DNA of 64,000 nucleotides, taken from Desulfovibrio fairfieldensis. GTDB taxonomy: Bacteria; Desulfobacterota; Desulfovibrionia; Desulfovibrionales; Desulfovibrionaceae. The stretch covers positions 2,694,501-2,758,500 of the forward strand of contig NZ_CP014229.1 in the NCBI RefSeq assembly GCF_001553605.1. Reading direction: 5' to 3'. Positions 33,103 through 41,308 of the stretch are shown in pieces. The translations under genes and the position numbers were made by a program. Under the pieces are notes generated by a model, which saw only the letters and a list, made by a program, of their open reading frames with translations, made no database searches and had not been told where the DNA came from. Every line of letters begins with the position of its first letter. The stretch's first letter is position 1.

Positions 33103-34068
33103 TTACTTCTTGAGCATGTTCAGATTCCGGAGCACCAGAGTCATTTCCGCCTGCTGTTCCTTCAACTGCCGCATCCATGCCTCGCCGGCGGTGAAATCGG
33201 GCATGGCCCCCATGTTTTCAATGGCCTTGGCAAAGGCCGGGTCCTTGCTCATGTCCTCGGTGACGGCGGTGAGTTTGTCGATGATTTCCTTGGGCGTGCC
33301 CTTGGGAGCGGCTATGCCCGCCCAACCGAAATAATTGCCCTTGATGCCCAGATCCGCGAAGGTCGGCGCGTCCGGAAAGTCCTTGCTTTTGGCGCCGATG
33401 GCCAGAATCTTCAGTTTTCCGGCTCGGACCATGGGCGCATAGGTCTGGGGAAACATGAAATTCATGTCCGCATGGCCGCCCACCACCGCGTTGATGGTTT
33501 CCGCGCCGCTCTGGTATTCCACCTGCTTGAGCTGCGCGCCGGAAATGCTCTGCCAGTTGCGCATGGCAAAGGTCAGCCAGGCCGTGGCGCCGGGCGTGGC
33601 AAAGATATATTTGCCGGGATTTGTTTTGGCGTCCGCGCCGAATTCGTTGAGATCCTTCCAGGGCGCGTCGGCACGCACCACTACCGCGCAATTGGCGATC
33701 ATGACCCGCGCGATGTAGGCGAAGCTGTCAAAGGTATAGCCCGCGCTGGCGGTCTGGGGCAGGATCAGCACCGGTCCGGCCTGGACCAGATAGAGCGTGT
33801 AGCCGTCCGGCCGGGCCTTGGCCGCGGCCAGGGTTCCGGCCAGCCCGCCGCCGCCCGCCTTGTTCACCACCACCACGGGCTGCCCCAGGCGCTGTTTGGC
33901 GAACTCGGCCCAGACTCTGGCCGTGAGGTCGCTGTCTCCGCCGGGCCCGTAAGGCACGATGAGCTGGATGGGTTTGACCGGATAACTGCCGGCCGTTGCC
34001 ACGGACGGCAAAGCGGCTGGCAGAAGAGCGCCCAGAACGCACAGGGCCGTTCGCAGAGTCTTGAACAT
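33103..34068 (-). CDS. tctC: Tripartite tricarboxylate transporter substrate-binding protein (TctC/Bug)
   Basis: 321 residues from the ATG at 34068 (site CCTGGAGACCGCT). A signal peptide (1-26, ending VATA) precedes the Bug-family start SYPVKPIQLIVPYGPGGDSDLTARV. Other family segments are VVNKAGGGGLAGTLAAAKARPDGYTL and KGTPKEIIDKL. It is a periplasmic receptor for a carboxylate that delivers ligand to TctAB. It lies in order tctB, tctA, tctC on the minus strand. The ligand is not determinable by eye, but Bug proteins bind mainly carboxylates. Confidence 0.92.
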   Translation of the reverse strand: MFKTLRTALCVLGALLPAALPSVATAGSYPVKPIQLIVPYGPGGDSDLTARVWAEFAKQRLGQPVVVVNKAGGGGLAGTLAAAKARPDGYTLYLVQAGPVLILPQTASAGYTFDSFAYIARVMIANCAVVVRADAPWKDLNEFGADAKTNPGKYIFATPGATAWLTFAMRNWQSISGAQLKQVEYQSGAETINAVVGGHADMNFMFPQTYAPMVRAGKLKILAIGAKSKDFPDAPTFADLGIKGNYFGWAGIAAPKGTPKEIIDKLTAVTEDMSKDPAFAKAIENMGAMPDFTAGEAWMRQLKEQQAEMTLVLRNLNMLKK

Positions 34069-34163
34069 AGCGGTCTCCAGGGTTGAGGGTTGGAGCAGTT
34101 TAATTTTTACCGTCAATCTGCTCCGGGATCGAAACAGGCCGGGCCGGGGGGCTGATGCCGCCT

Positions 34164-35669
34164 TCAGCTCTGGGCCATTTTCGCGAACCTGGCGTTGCGC
34201 AGCCGCACATGGATCACGCTGGCTACGGACAGCGCCGTGAGGATCAGCAGGCCCAGGGCGATGGGCCGCTCCACGAAAATCAAAAAACTGCCGTCGGAAA
34301 TGGTCATGCTCTGGTCAAAGGCGCGTTCCAGCAGCGGTCCGAGAATGAAACCGATGATCATGGCCCCGGCGCTGTAGCCGAAGCGGCGCATGCCGTAGCC
34401 CAGAACGCCGAAGCAGATCAGGCAGACCACGTCGAACAGGCTCTGGTTGATGGAGTACGCGCCCACCACGGCGAAGACCGTCACGCCCGAAAAAATCACA
34501 TGCCTGGGCAACTGAATGATTCTGATCCAGACGTTGAAACCGGCTTTGGCAATGACATAGAGCAGGATGTCGCAGATGATCAGCGAGCCGAAAATGCCGT
34601 AAACCACCTCGGTATGCTCGAAAAAGATATTCGGCCCGGGCGACAGGCCCTGGATGAAAAATGCCCCCATGAGCACGGCCGTGACGTCGTCGCCGGGGAT
34701 GCCCAGCGTCAGCATGGGGATCATGGCCGATCCGGTCACCGCGTTGTTGGCGGCCTCGGGGGCCAACACGCCTTCAACCATGCCTTTGCCGAACTTTTCC
34801 GGCGTCTTGGAAGTCCGCTGGGCCTCGGAATAGGCCATGTAGGCCGCCGGGGTCACGCCCAGGCCGGGCAGAGCCCCGATAATGGAACCGATGATGGACG
34901 AGCGGAACAACAACGGCAGATTGCGCCTGAATTCCGGCCAGGTCAGGCGTCCGTTTTCGCCGCGCAAATCGATTTTAGCCAGAACCTGCCGCCGGATGCC
35001 CGCGCGGGCCTGATGGATGACCTCCGGCAGACAGAGCAGCCCGATGACCATGGGGATCAGCGCGATGCCCGACACCAGTTCGTCATGCCCGAAGGTAAAA
35101 CGGATGTCCCCGGTGGTGGCCGACACCCCCACCGTGGCCAGCAGCAGGCCGAACCCCGCGCAGCTCATGCCCTTGAGCAGGGAGCGCCCGGAAATGCTGC
35201 CCACCACGGTCAGGGCCAGCAGAATCAGGGTGAACTGCTCCACGGGGCCGATCTTCAGGGTCAGGTAGGAAAGGGGCGCGGCCACGCAGATCAGCAGGAT
35301 GTTGCTGAAGGTATCCCCGAACACCGAACCGGTCAGGGCCGCGTTCAGCGCCTTGCCCGCCTTGCCCTGCCGCGCCAGGGGATAGCCGTCCATGGCCGTG
35401 CACACGGCGGGCGGCGCGCCCGGCGTATTCAGCAGAATGGCCGTGATGGAGCCGCCGAACATGCTGGCCTTGTAAATGCCGAGCAGCATGGGGATGCCCA
35501 CCAGCGGGCTGACGTAAAAGGTCATGGGCAGCAGGATGGAAATGGCCATGATGCCCGAAATGCCGGGAATGGCCCCGAACATCAGGCCGGTGAAAATGCC
35601 CAGGGCTATGGCCCCGAGGGACTCGGGCGTCAGGACGGAAAGAAGTCCGGCGAGAATCTGCTCAATCAT
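34164..35669 (-). CDS. tctA: Tripartite tricarboxylate transporter large membrane subunit TctA
   Basis: 501 residues, about twelve membrane helices. TctA signatures are GLMFGAIPGISGIMAISILLP, the GGSITAILLNTPGAPPAVCTAMDGYPLARQG region (split loop of the transport site), and the second repeat SIIGALPGLGVTPAAYMAYSEA with AANNAVTGSAMIPMLTLGIPG. It is the transport channel of a cation-driven secondary carboxylate uptake system. ATG at 35669 has CAAGGGGGCAGC. It follows tctB by 38 bases. Confidence 0.95.
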   Translation of the reverse strand: MIEQILAGLLSVLTPESLGAIALGIFTGLMFGAIPGISGIMAISILLPMTFYVSPLVGIPMLLGIYKASMFGGSITAILLNTPGAPPAVCTAMDGYPLARQGKAGKALNAALTGSVFGDTFSNILLICVAAPLSYLTLKIGPVEQFTLILLALTVVGSISGRSLLKGMSCAGFGLLLATVGVSATTGDIRFTFGHDELVSGIALIPMVIGLLCLPEVIHQARAGIRRQVLAKIDLRGENGRLTWPEFRRNLPLLFRSSIIGSIIGALPGLGVTPAAYMAYSEAQRTSKTPEKFGKGMVEGVLAPEAANNAVTGSAMIPMLTLGIPGDDVTAVLMGAFFIQGLSPGPNIFFEHTEVVYGIFGSLIICDILLYVIAKAGFNVWIRIIQLPRHVIFSGVTVFAVVGAYSINQSLFDVVCLICFGVLGYGMRRFGYSAGAMIIGFILGPLLERAFDQSMTISDGSFLIFVERPIALGLLILTALSVASVIHVRLRNARFAKMAQS

Positions 35670-35707
35670 GCTGCCCCCTTGCCTGAAGGTTCACCCGCAA
35701 CGCTTCC

Positions 35708-36217
35708 CTAATTCCAGAGTACCCCGACGGGGAGAATGATCTGCATGACGTGGAGCGCCAGATAATTCATGAGTACCGCGAACAAAACATAAACCACGCA
35801 GGCGAGCGCCACCCGCCGCAGGCCGAGCATCAGGGCGATGGCCAGCATGACCGGCGGCGTGGCGCAGACAAAGCCCAGCCAGTACAGACCGAGCACATAG
35901 CCGAAGAGAATGCCGATATAGATGAGCAGCGATGCCGGGCCGCCGGTCCCGGTTTCGTCCCCGGCTTCATCACTGTCCGCTTCGCCGGCGGGCACGGCGA
36001 GGGACGGCCTGCGCCATTGGCGCAGATCCAGAACGAGAATCAATAGATTGATGGCGATCAGGCAGTTGAGAACGACGGAGGGGAAAAAGTCGGGATTGAT
36101 GAGCGAGGGCACCACCTGCTGTACGCATTTGTCGATGTTGGCCCGCAAAATGACCAACAGAAGCAGAAGCGCGGCGGTTATGATCAGATCAGTGCGCAAG
36201 GTCCGTGGGCAATGCAT
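35708..36217 (-). CDS. tctB: Tripartite tricarboxylate transporter small membrane subunit TctB
   Basis: 169 residues from the ATG at 36217 (site AAAGGGGGCCACCC). An upstream in-frame ATG at 36478 would add 87 residues of poor composition running through the promoter. Four membrane helices: TDLIITAALLLLLVILRA, FFPSVVLNCLIAINLLILVL, SLLIYIGILFGYVLGLYWLGF, and the C-terminal pair. It is the small, poorly conserved subunit needed with TctA. It is the first gene of the operon, with a GntR-type palindrome 60 bases upstream. Confidence 0.88.
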   Translation of the reverse strand: MHCPRTLRTDLIITAALLLLLVILRANIDKCVQQVVPSLINPDFFPSVVLNCLIAINLLILVLDLRQWRRPSLAVPAGEADSDEAGDETGTGGPASLLIYIGILFGYVLGLYWLGFVCATPPVMLAIALMLGLRRVALACVVYVLFAVLMNYLALHVMQIILPVGVLWN

Positions 36218-36509
36218 GGGTGGCCCCCTTTGTTGCTCCGTTGCCTGTGCCGAAACCGTAGCGTCATTTTGTAAGATTGTATACAATTTTAGAAAAAAAT
36301 TTTGCATAAATCCCGCAAACCCAGCGTTGACGCCATAATCCGGAATTTTCGCGTTTGCCTGTCGTCCGGGCCAGAGGCCGGACGCGACGCGGCCAGCAGT
36401 ATCGCTCGCGTAACGAGCCCTGAACCGGAGCATCAGGACATGGATGAAGGAAAGCTGCAAAGAAAAAAAATAGAGCAAATAATGCAGGGCTTCTCAAAAG
36501 CCGGAGGAG
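36218..36509 (-). promoter_or_regulatory. Promoter region of the tct operon
   Basis: A 292-base gap between the tctB start and the terminator of the RTX-protein gene, which lies upstream on the same strand. It holds the TTGTATACAA palindrome in an AT-rich patch (36265-36305). No gene seen. Promoter boxes near the palindrome are plausible but not clear enough to place. Confidence 0.4.
36276..36287. promoter_or_regulatory. GntR/FCD-type operator palindrome upstream of tctB
   Basis: ATTGTATACAAT, a perfect 12-bp palindrome in an AT-rich promoter region. FCD-subfamily GntR regulators typically bind T-N-G-T-N-N-A-C-N-A type palindromes, and this fits with the GntR gene at the far end of the same operon. 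Confidence 0.6.
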
Positions 36510-36532
36510 AAAAACAGCCCGCCACCGGGCTG
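36510..36532 (-). terminator. Terminator of the RTX-repeat gene
   Basis: On the minus strand CAGCCCG-GTGG-CGGGCTG followed by TTTTTC, 20 bases beyond the stop at 36552. Confidence 0.75.
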
Positions 36533-36551
36533 CGATAAGGGAAAAACGTGT

Positions 36552-38318
36552 TTACCCGGCAAGACGCATCCAACGGTCCCAAGAGACGGAACCGTCGCTG
36601 CCGTAGCGGCGGACCATCCGGACCATGCCGCCCGCCGGATCTTCATATTTTTTCTCCCGGCGGGTCATGGCGTTGATATTATCCCGGCTTCCGTCAGCGT
36701 AGATGACTGTGGCCGCCAGTTCGCGGGCGGTTTCCGATCCCGTGACCATCGAGAGGCGATACCGCTTGATGGCGGTGACCATGGCCCTGTCGGTGCCGTC
36801 GCCCTGCGGCTGCGCCTTCGGCGGGTTTTCCTCCGCCGGGCCGTCGTCAACGGCGTCGCCCTGACCGGCCTGCTTTTGACCGTCAGAGGTCGCAAGCCGC
36901 CGCGTGCTCAGGCCGTTGTTTATGGTAACGGCGTTTTCACCCTCATGGGCGACGACGGTATTGCGCGCGAGTTCGCCGGTCTGCGTGGGCCTTGTCCGCA
37001 AAGCATGTTCTTCAGCCGTCTGCCAGGTCTTGGTCTGGCCGCTCACGTCATTTCTGCCCATGCTGACCCGGTTGCTGCCCTCGCCGGTCGTCACCGTATT
37101 GTTGACGGCAGTGGTCAGGTCCACAACATCGTCGCCCCGGCCCGTATCAAAGGAGGCGGCATTGGCGTAGTCGGCCTTGAGCCTATCGTTGCCGCTGCCG
37201 CCGCTGATGGTGGTCTGGGAAAAAACGCCGTCCACGCTGTCATCGCCGTCGCCAAGGTCAAAGGAGCCTCCCCAGACCACGCCGCGCAGGTTGTCCCGCC
37301 CCGCGCCGGAGCTGACGCTGGAGTTGATAAAGTCGGCTTCGGCGGTCAAGGTGCGCATCAGATTCATGCCCATGTCGCCGAAAGAATTGTCCCCTTCGCC
37401 GCCGTCAATGGTGCTGTTGATGAAACGGCCGTTGAACGTATCGTTGCCATCGCCGCCCTGTATGGTACAGGCGTCCAGAAATATGCCGTCCATCGTATTG
37501 CCGTGGTCGGCGGAACCGGTAATGGCCGAAGCGGAAAAATAGCCGCTGAAGCTGCCCTTGCCGTCTGCAAGATCAACGGCGGCAGCTTCAAACACGCCGG
37601 AAAATTCTGAAATTCCAGTCAGCTTGGAAAAGGATGCGCCGTTGAAATAGCCGCCGAACGTCACCTTGCCCGTGGTCTCGGTGAACGTGCCGCCCTCATA
37701 CGCGCCCAGATAGGTTACATTATCGCCGCCGGAATATGTGCCCGAGGAACTGCACAAATTATACACGACAGTCCCTGCCCCGGCCTGCACATCGCAATCG
37801 GACACGCGGAAGAGAAGTTCATTTTCCCCCTCAGCCTTGAGAACCCCTTCGGTCCTGGCCGATCTGCCGGTCAAAAGTTGCGGTTCGCCGTTTTCGTTCC
37901 AGACAACTTTGGTGTCTTCCCGTATCTTGGTGGAGAGAACCTGATCAAACTTACCCGTCTCCGCGTTTCGCTTTGAAATGGTCAGGGTCCCGTCGGCAAA
38001 GGCCGCGCAATAATCCCCGTTCTTGTACACGGTATTGCCGGAGGAAACCTTGCCCTCAACGAGGTCTTGCGGGCTTATGGAACGAAACCGGGTGACATTT
38101 TCCCCTTTTCGCGCGGCGTCCCTGACCTTGTTGAAGAGATCGGCGGACTTCAGTTCAACATCGTCGCCCCGGCTGACAATCACATTGTCCGGGGCGCCGC
38201 GGGAAAAACCGGTGGAGGTCAGCGCGCCGACATCGCGGCCGACCCTGATTCCGCCGGGATCAGGGCGCCACAACGTGCCGAACATATCGGCGTTTAAAAG
38301 GCGGCTTATAAAGCTCAT
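36552..38318 (-). CDS. RTX-like calcium-binding repeat protein, function unknown
   Basis: 588 residues from the ATG at 38318 (weak ribosome site; start uncertain). The first 130 residues are unassigned. A central region about 190-420 carries degenerate and then better nonapeptide-type repeats: GGDGNDTFNG, GGEGDNSFGD, GAGRDNLRG, GDGDDSVDG, GGSGNDRLKA, TGRGDDVVDL. These form a calcium-binding beta-roll. The C-terminal 160 residues are polar and unrelated to known adhesin domains. No signal peptide is present, fitting type I export, but no ABC/MFP genes are near. AT-richer than its neighbours. Role (adhesin, toxin, S-layer) unknown. Confidence 0.7.
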   Translation of the reverse strand: MSFISRLLNADMFGTLWRPDPGGIRVGRDVGALTSTGFSRGAPDNVIVSRGDDVELKSADLFNKVRDAARKGENVTRFRSISPQDLVEGKVSSGNTVYKNGDYCAAFADGTLTISKRNAETGKFDQVLSTKIREDTKVVWNENGEPQLLTGRSARTEGVLKAEGENELLFRVSDCDVQAGAGTVVYNLCSSSGTYSGGDNVTYLGAYEGGTFTETTGKVTFGGYFNGASFSKLTGISEFSGVFEAAAVDLADGKGSFSGYFSASAITGSADHGNTMDGIFLDACTIQGGDGNDTFNGRFINSTIDGGEGDNSFGDMGMNLMRTLTAEADFINSSVSSGAGRDNLRGVVWGGSFDLGDGDDSVDGVFSQTTISGGSGNDRLKADYANAASFDTGRGDDVVDLTTAVNNTVTTGEGSNRVSMGRNDVSGQTKTWQTAEEHALRTRPTQTGELARNTVVAHEGENAVTINNGLSTRRLATSDGQKQAGQGDAVDDGPAEENPPKAQPQGDGTDRAMVTAIKRYRLSMVTGSETARELAATVIYADGSRDNINAMTRREKKYEDPAGGMVRMVRRYGSDGSVSWDRWMRLAG

Positions 38319-38350
38319 AGCTATTTTATCGGCCGCCTGGGATAAAATAT

Positions 38351-38381
38351 GAGGGCATTTCAATTTTTTTGAAATGCCCTC
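38351..38381. terminator. Hairpin between copA and the RTX-repeat gene
   Basis: GAGGGCATTTCAA and TTGAAATGCCCTC form a 13-bp perfect stem with a 5-base loop. It lies 43 bases beyond the copA stop on the copA strand. It shares the GCATTTCAA/TTGAAATGC arms with the family E mini-palindromes but is not TA-bounded. Confidence 0.6.
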
Positions 38382-38423
38382 ACGCCACGACATGCGCGGC
38401 CTGTTCATCAATATCCGCAGGTT

Positions 38424-40796
38424 CTACGGCGCAATCTTGAAGAAGCGCAGCCGCAGGGCGTTGGTCACCACGGACACCGAGGACAGGGCCATGGCCGTGC
38501 CCGCCAGCATGGGAGAGAGCATGGGGCCGCCGAAAATATGCAGCAGACCGGCGGCCACGGGCAGGCCCAGAATATTGTAGCCGAAGGCCCAGCCCAGATT
38601 TTCACGGATATTGCGCATGGTGGCGCGCGAAAGCGATAGGGCCGTCAACACGGCCTCCATGCCGCCGCGCATCAGCACGATATCCCCGGCTTCGGCGCTG
38701 ACGTCCACGCCCGTGCCCACGGCCATGCCCACATCGGCCAGGGCCAGAGCCGGAGCGTCGTTGATGCCGTCGCCCACCATGCCCACCACCTGTCCCTCGG
38801 ACTGGAGACGGCGCACATAGTCGGCCTTTTCGGCGGGCAGCAGCCCGGCGGCCACTTCATCCACACCGGCCTCACGGGCCACGGCGCGGGCCGTGCGCTC
38901 GTTGTCGCCGGTGAGCATGACCACCCGCACGCCCATTTCATGCAGACGGGCCACCACGGCCGGAGATTCCGGCCGCAGGGCGTCGGCCAGGGCCAGAATG
39001 CCGGCCAGGCGCGCATCCGTGCCCGTGCCCACGGAAAGCAGCAAGGGGGTCTGCCCGGCCTCGGCCAGAGCCGCCAGTTGCGCGCCCGCCGTCTCGGGCA
39101 CTTCCAGGCCGCGCTCCTTCATAAAAGCCCGGTTGCCCACGGCTACTACATATTTCTGATTGTTCAGGCCCACCGTGCCGGCAATGCCCAGACCCGGCGA
39201 AACGTCCACATCATCCACCGGGCAGGGCGGGCAGCCGCGATCACGCCCCGCATTGATCAGGGCCAGGGCCAGGGGATGTTCGGAGCGGGCCTCCAGGGCG
39301 GCCGCCAGGGTCAGCAAATCCTTTTCGGCCAGTCCGTCCACAACGCCGTCCGTGGCCGAGCCGTCGGCGGCCAGCACTGAAATGCCGGTGAGCACGGGCT
39401 TGCCCGTGGTCAGAGTGCCGGTCTTGTCCACGGCCAGGGTGGTGATCCGCCCGGCCTGTTCCAGGGCCGCGCCGTTTTTGATCAGCACGCCCAATTGCGC
39501 GCCGCGGCCCGTGCCCACCATAATGGACATGGGCGTGGCCAGGCCCATGGCGCAGGGGCAGGCCATGACCAGCACGGCCACGAATACGGACAAGGGCGTG
39601 GTGACGGGCTCGGAACTGAAGACCAGCCAGGCCAGCGCCGCCAACAGGGCGAAAGCCATGACCGCGGGCACGAAATAAAAGCTCACCCGATCTGCCAGGC
39701 GGGCGATGGGGGCCTTGCTGCCCTGGGCCTCACGCACCAGGCGGATGATCCGCGCCAGGCGCGTGTCCTGGCCCACGGCTTCCGCGCGCATGGTCAGGGA
39801 GCCTTCGCCGTTGACGCTGCCCGCCACCAGCTTGTCCTCCGGCCCCACGGGCACGGGAATGGACTCGCCGGTCAGCAGGGAAAGATCCACCGCGCTCTTG
39901 CCGGTCAGCACCACGCCGTCCACGGGCACGCGGCTGCCGGGCCGGATCAGCAGGCGGTCGCCCGCCTTCAACGCGGAGACAGGCACATCCTCGGGCGGCA
40001 CGGCCTCGTCCTCGGGGTCCAGGCGCAGGGCCGTTTCCGGCGTGAGGCTCATCAGCGCGCCCATGGCGTCCCCGGCCTTGCGCCGGGCCGTGGCTTCCAG
40101 GAACTGCCCGAACTCGATCATGGTCAGCAGCACGGCGCAGGACTCATAGTAGAGGTTCATGGCCCGCATGACCGGATCATGCCCCAGAAGGCCCAGCACG
40201 GTGTTGACCAGGCTGTACAGAAAGGCCGCGCCCGTGCCCACGGCCACCAGGCTGTCCATGGTCGGGGACTTGTGCAGCAGGGCCGCCGTGCCCTCAATGT
40301 AAAAATGCCGCCCCAGCCAGACCACCGGCAGGGTCAGCAGCAACTGCACCAGCATAAAGGCGCGCGGCGAACTGTGCGGCTCCAGCCAGGACGGCAGGGA
40401 GAGACCCATCATGTGTCCCATGGACACGATCAGCAGGGGCACGGTAAAGCCGAGCATGGGCCAGAGACGGCCCAGGCGTTGCCGCCGGTCCTCCAGGGCC
40501 TTGGCCTTGGCCGCTTCATACTGGGCCGAGGCGTCCTCGTCCTTGCTCGGCGTGGCCGAAAAGCCCAGCTTGGCGACGCGCTCCATGACCTCCCGGCGCA
40601 CCTCGTCCTCGTCGCCGGGCTTGGCCCAGACCTTGGCCTTGGCCGTGGCCAGGTTCACACTGACCTTGTCCACCCCGTCCAACTGGCCCACCACGCGCTC
40701 GATGCGCGAGGAGCAGGCGGCGCAATGCATGCCGCCGATATCAAAGCCCAACTGGCAGGCTTCATTACTGTCTTTGGTTTCTTTTTCCGTACCCAT
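38424..40796 (-). CDS. copA: Copper-exporting P1B-type ATPase CopA
   Basis: 790 residues. One N-terminal heavy-metal domain has GMHCAACSSRIE. Eight membrane helices carry the CPC motif in MACPCAMGLATP. The actuator loop is LLTGESIPVPVG; phosphorylation site DKTGTLTTGKP; nucleotide domain SEHPLALALI; hinge GDGINDAPALALADVG. The final helices have GYNILGLPVAAG and MALSSVSVVTNALRL. These motifs mark Cu(I) export from the cytoplasm. It is divergent from copZ with an 86-base shared promoter region, suggesting joint copper-responsive control. Confidence 0.96.
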   Translation of the reverse strand: MGTEKETKDSNEACQLGFDIGGMHCAACSSRIERVVGQLDGVDKVSVNLATAKAKVWAKPGDEDEVRREVMERVAKLGFSATPSKDEDASAQYEAAKAKALEDRRQRLGRLWPMLGFTVPLLIVSMGHMMGLSLPSWLEPHSSPRAFMLVQLLLTLPVVWLGRHFYIEGTAALLHKSPTMDSLVAVGTGAAFLYSLVNTVLGLLGHDPVMRAMNLYYESCAVLLTMIEFGQFLEATARRKAGDAMGALMSLTPETALRLDPEDEAVPPEDVPVSALKAGDRLLIRPGSRVPVDGVVLTGKSAVDLSLLTGESIPVPVGPEDKLVAGSVNGEGSLTMRAEAVGQDTRLARIIRLVREAQGSKAPIARLADRVSFYFVPAVMAFALLAALAWLVFSSEPVTTPLSVFVAVLVMACPCAMGLATPMSIMVGTGRGAQLGVLIKNGAALEQAGRITTLAVDKTGTLTTGKPVLTGISVLAADGSATDGVVDGLAEKDLLTLAAALEARSEHPLALALINAGRDRGCPPCPVDDVDVSPGLGIAGTVGLNNQKYVVAVGNRAFMKERGLEVPETAGAQLAALAEAGQTPLLLSVGTGTDARLAGILALADALRPESPAVVARLHEMGVRVVMLTGDNERTARAVAREAGVDEVAAGLLPAEKADYVRRLQSEGQVVGMVGDGINDAPALALADVGMAVGTGVDVSAEAGDIVLMRGGMEAVLTALSLSRATMRNIRENLGWAFGYNILGLPVAAGLLHIFGGPMLSPMLAGTAMALSSVSVVTNALRLRFFKIAP

Positions 40797-40882
40797 TGCC
40801 GCGCCTCCGCTTGTTTTTCCAGCGGGTTCAGCGTAGCCTGAATCCGTTGAAAATGAAAACCAAAATTATTTTGGAGGATAAG

Positions 40883-41080
40883 ATGAAAACTCTGAAAGTC
40901 AACGGCATGCATTGCGGCCATTGCAAGGCCTCCGTAGAGGAAGCCGCCGCCAAGATACCCGGCGTGAGCAAGCCCGAAGTGGATCTGGCCGCCAAGGAAC
41001 TGCGCTTCGAGGAATCCGGCCCCGTGGACCTGGAAGCCCTGAAAACCGCCATCCGCGACATCGGTTTCGATCCGGAATAG
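40883..41080 (+). CDS. copZ: Copper chaperone CopZ
   Basis: 65 residues from the ATG at 40883 (TTTTGGAGGATAAG). One heavy-metal-associated domain MKTLKVNGMHCGHCKASVEE with the Cu(I)-binding CxxC at Cys11 and Cys14, ferredoxin-like beta-alpha-beta-beta-alpha-beta layout, ending in IGFDPE. It carries Cu(I) to the CopA N-terminal domain. It lies divergent to copA. Confidence 0.93.
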   Translation: MKTLKVNGMHCGHCKASVEEAAAKIPGVSKPEVDLAAKELRFEESGPVDLEALKTAIRDIGFDPE

Positions 41081-41308
41081 ATAGACGCGCCCGATTGAGG
41101 CTTTGGGCCTATGACGCGGGCATGGGCCTGCCCGCCGGGCACGGCGTTTCTCTCTTTCCCGCAATCGGGCCGCCTTTCCCGCTCAGGCCGGAAAGGCGGC
41201 CCGAACCGCATTCGACCGGCAAGCCTCGCTTCAGCCGCGCCGCCCTTCTTGCCGTTTGCCGCCAAATGGCGTAACAGTCGCCTGTATCTTCAAACACAGG
41301 AACAGGCA

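Noticed and set aside
36218..36478. Longer TctB from ATG 36478
   Set aside because: The extra 87 residues run through the AT-rich promoter and operator region; the ATG at 36217 has a good ribosome site and gives a normal-length TctB.
41111..41308. N-terminal extension of the Csd4-like protein from ATG 41111
   Set aside because: The 66 residues before the GTG at 41309 are Arg/Pro/Ser-rich with no ribosome site and would place the export signal about 90 residues in.
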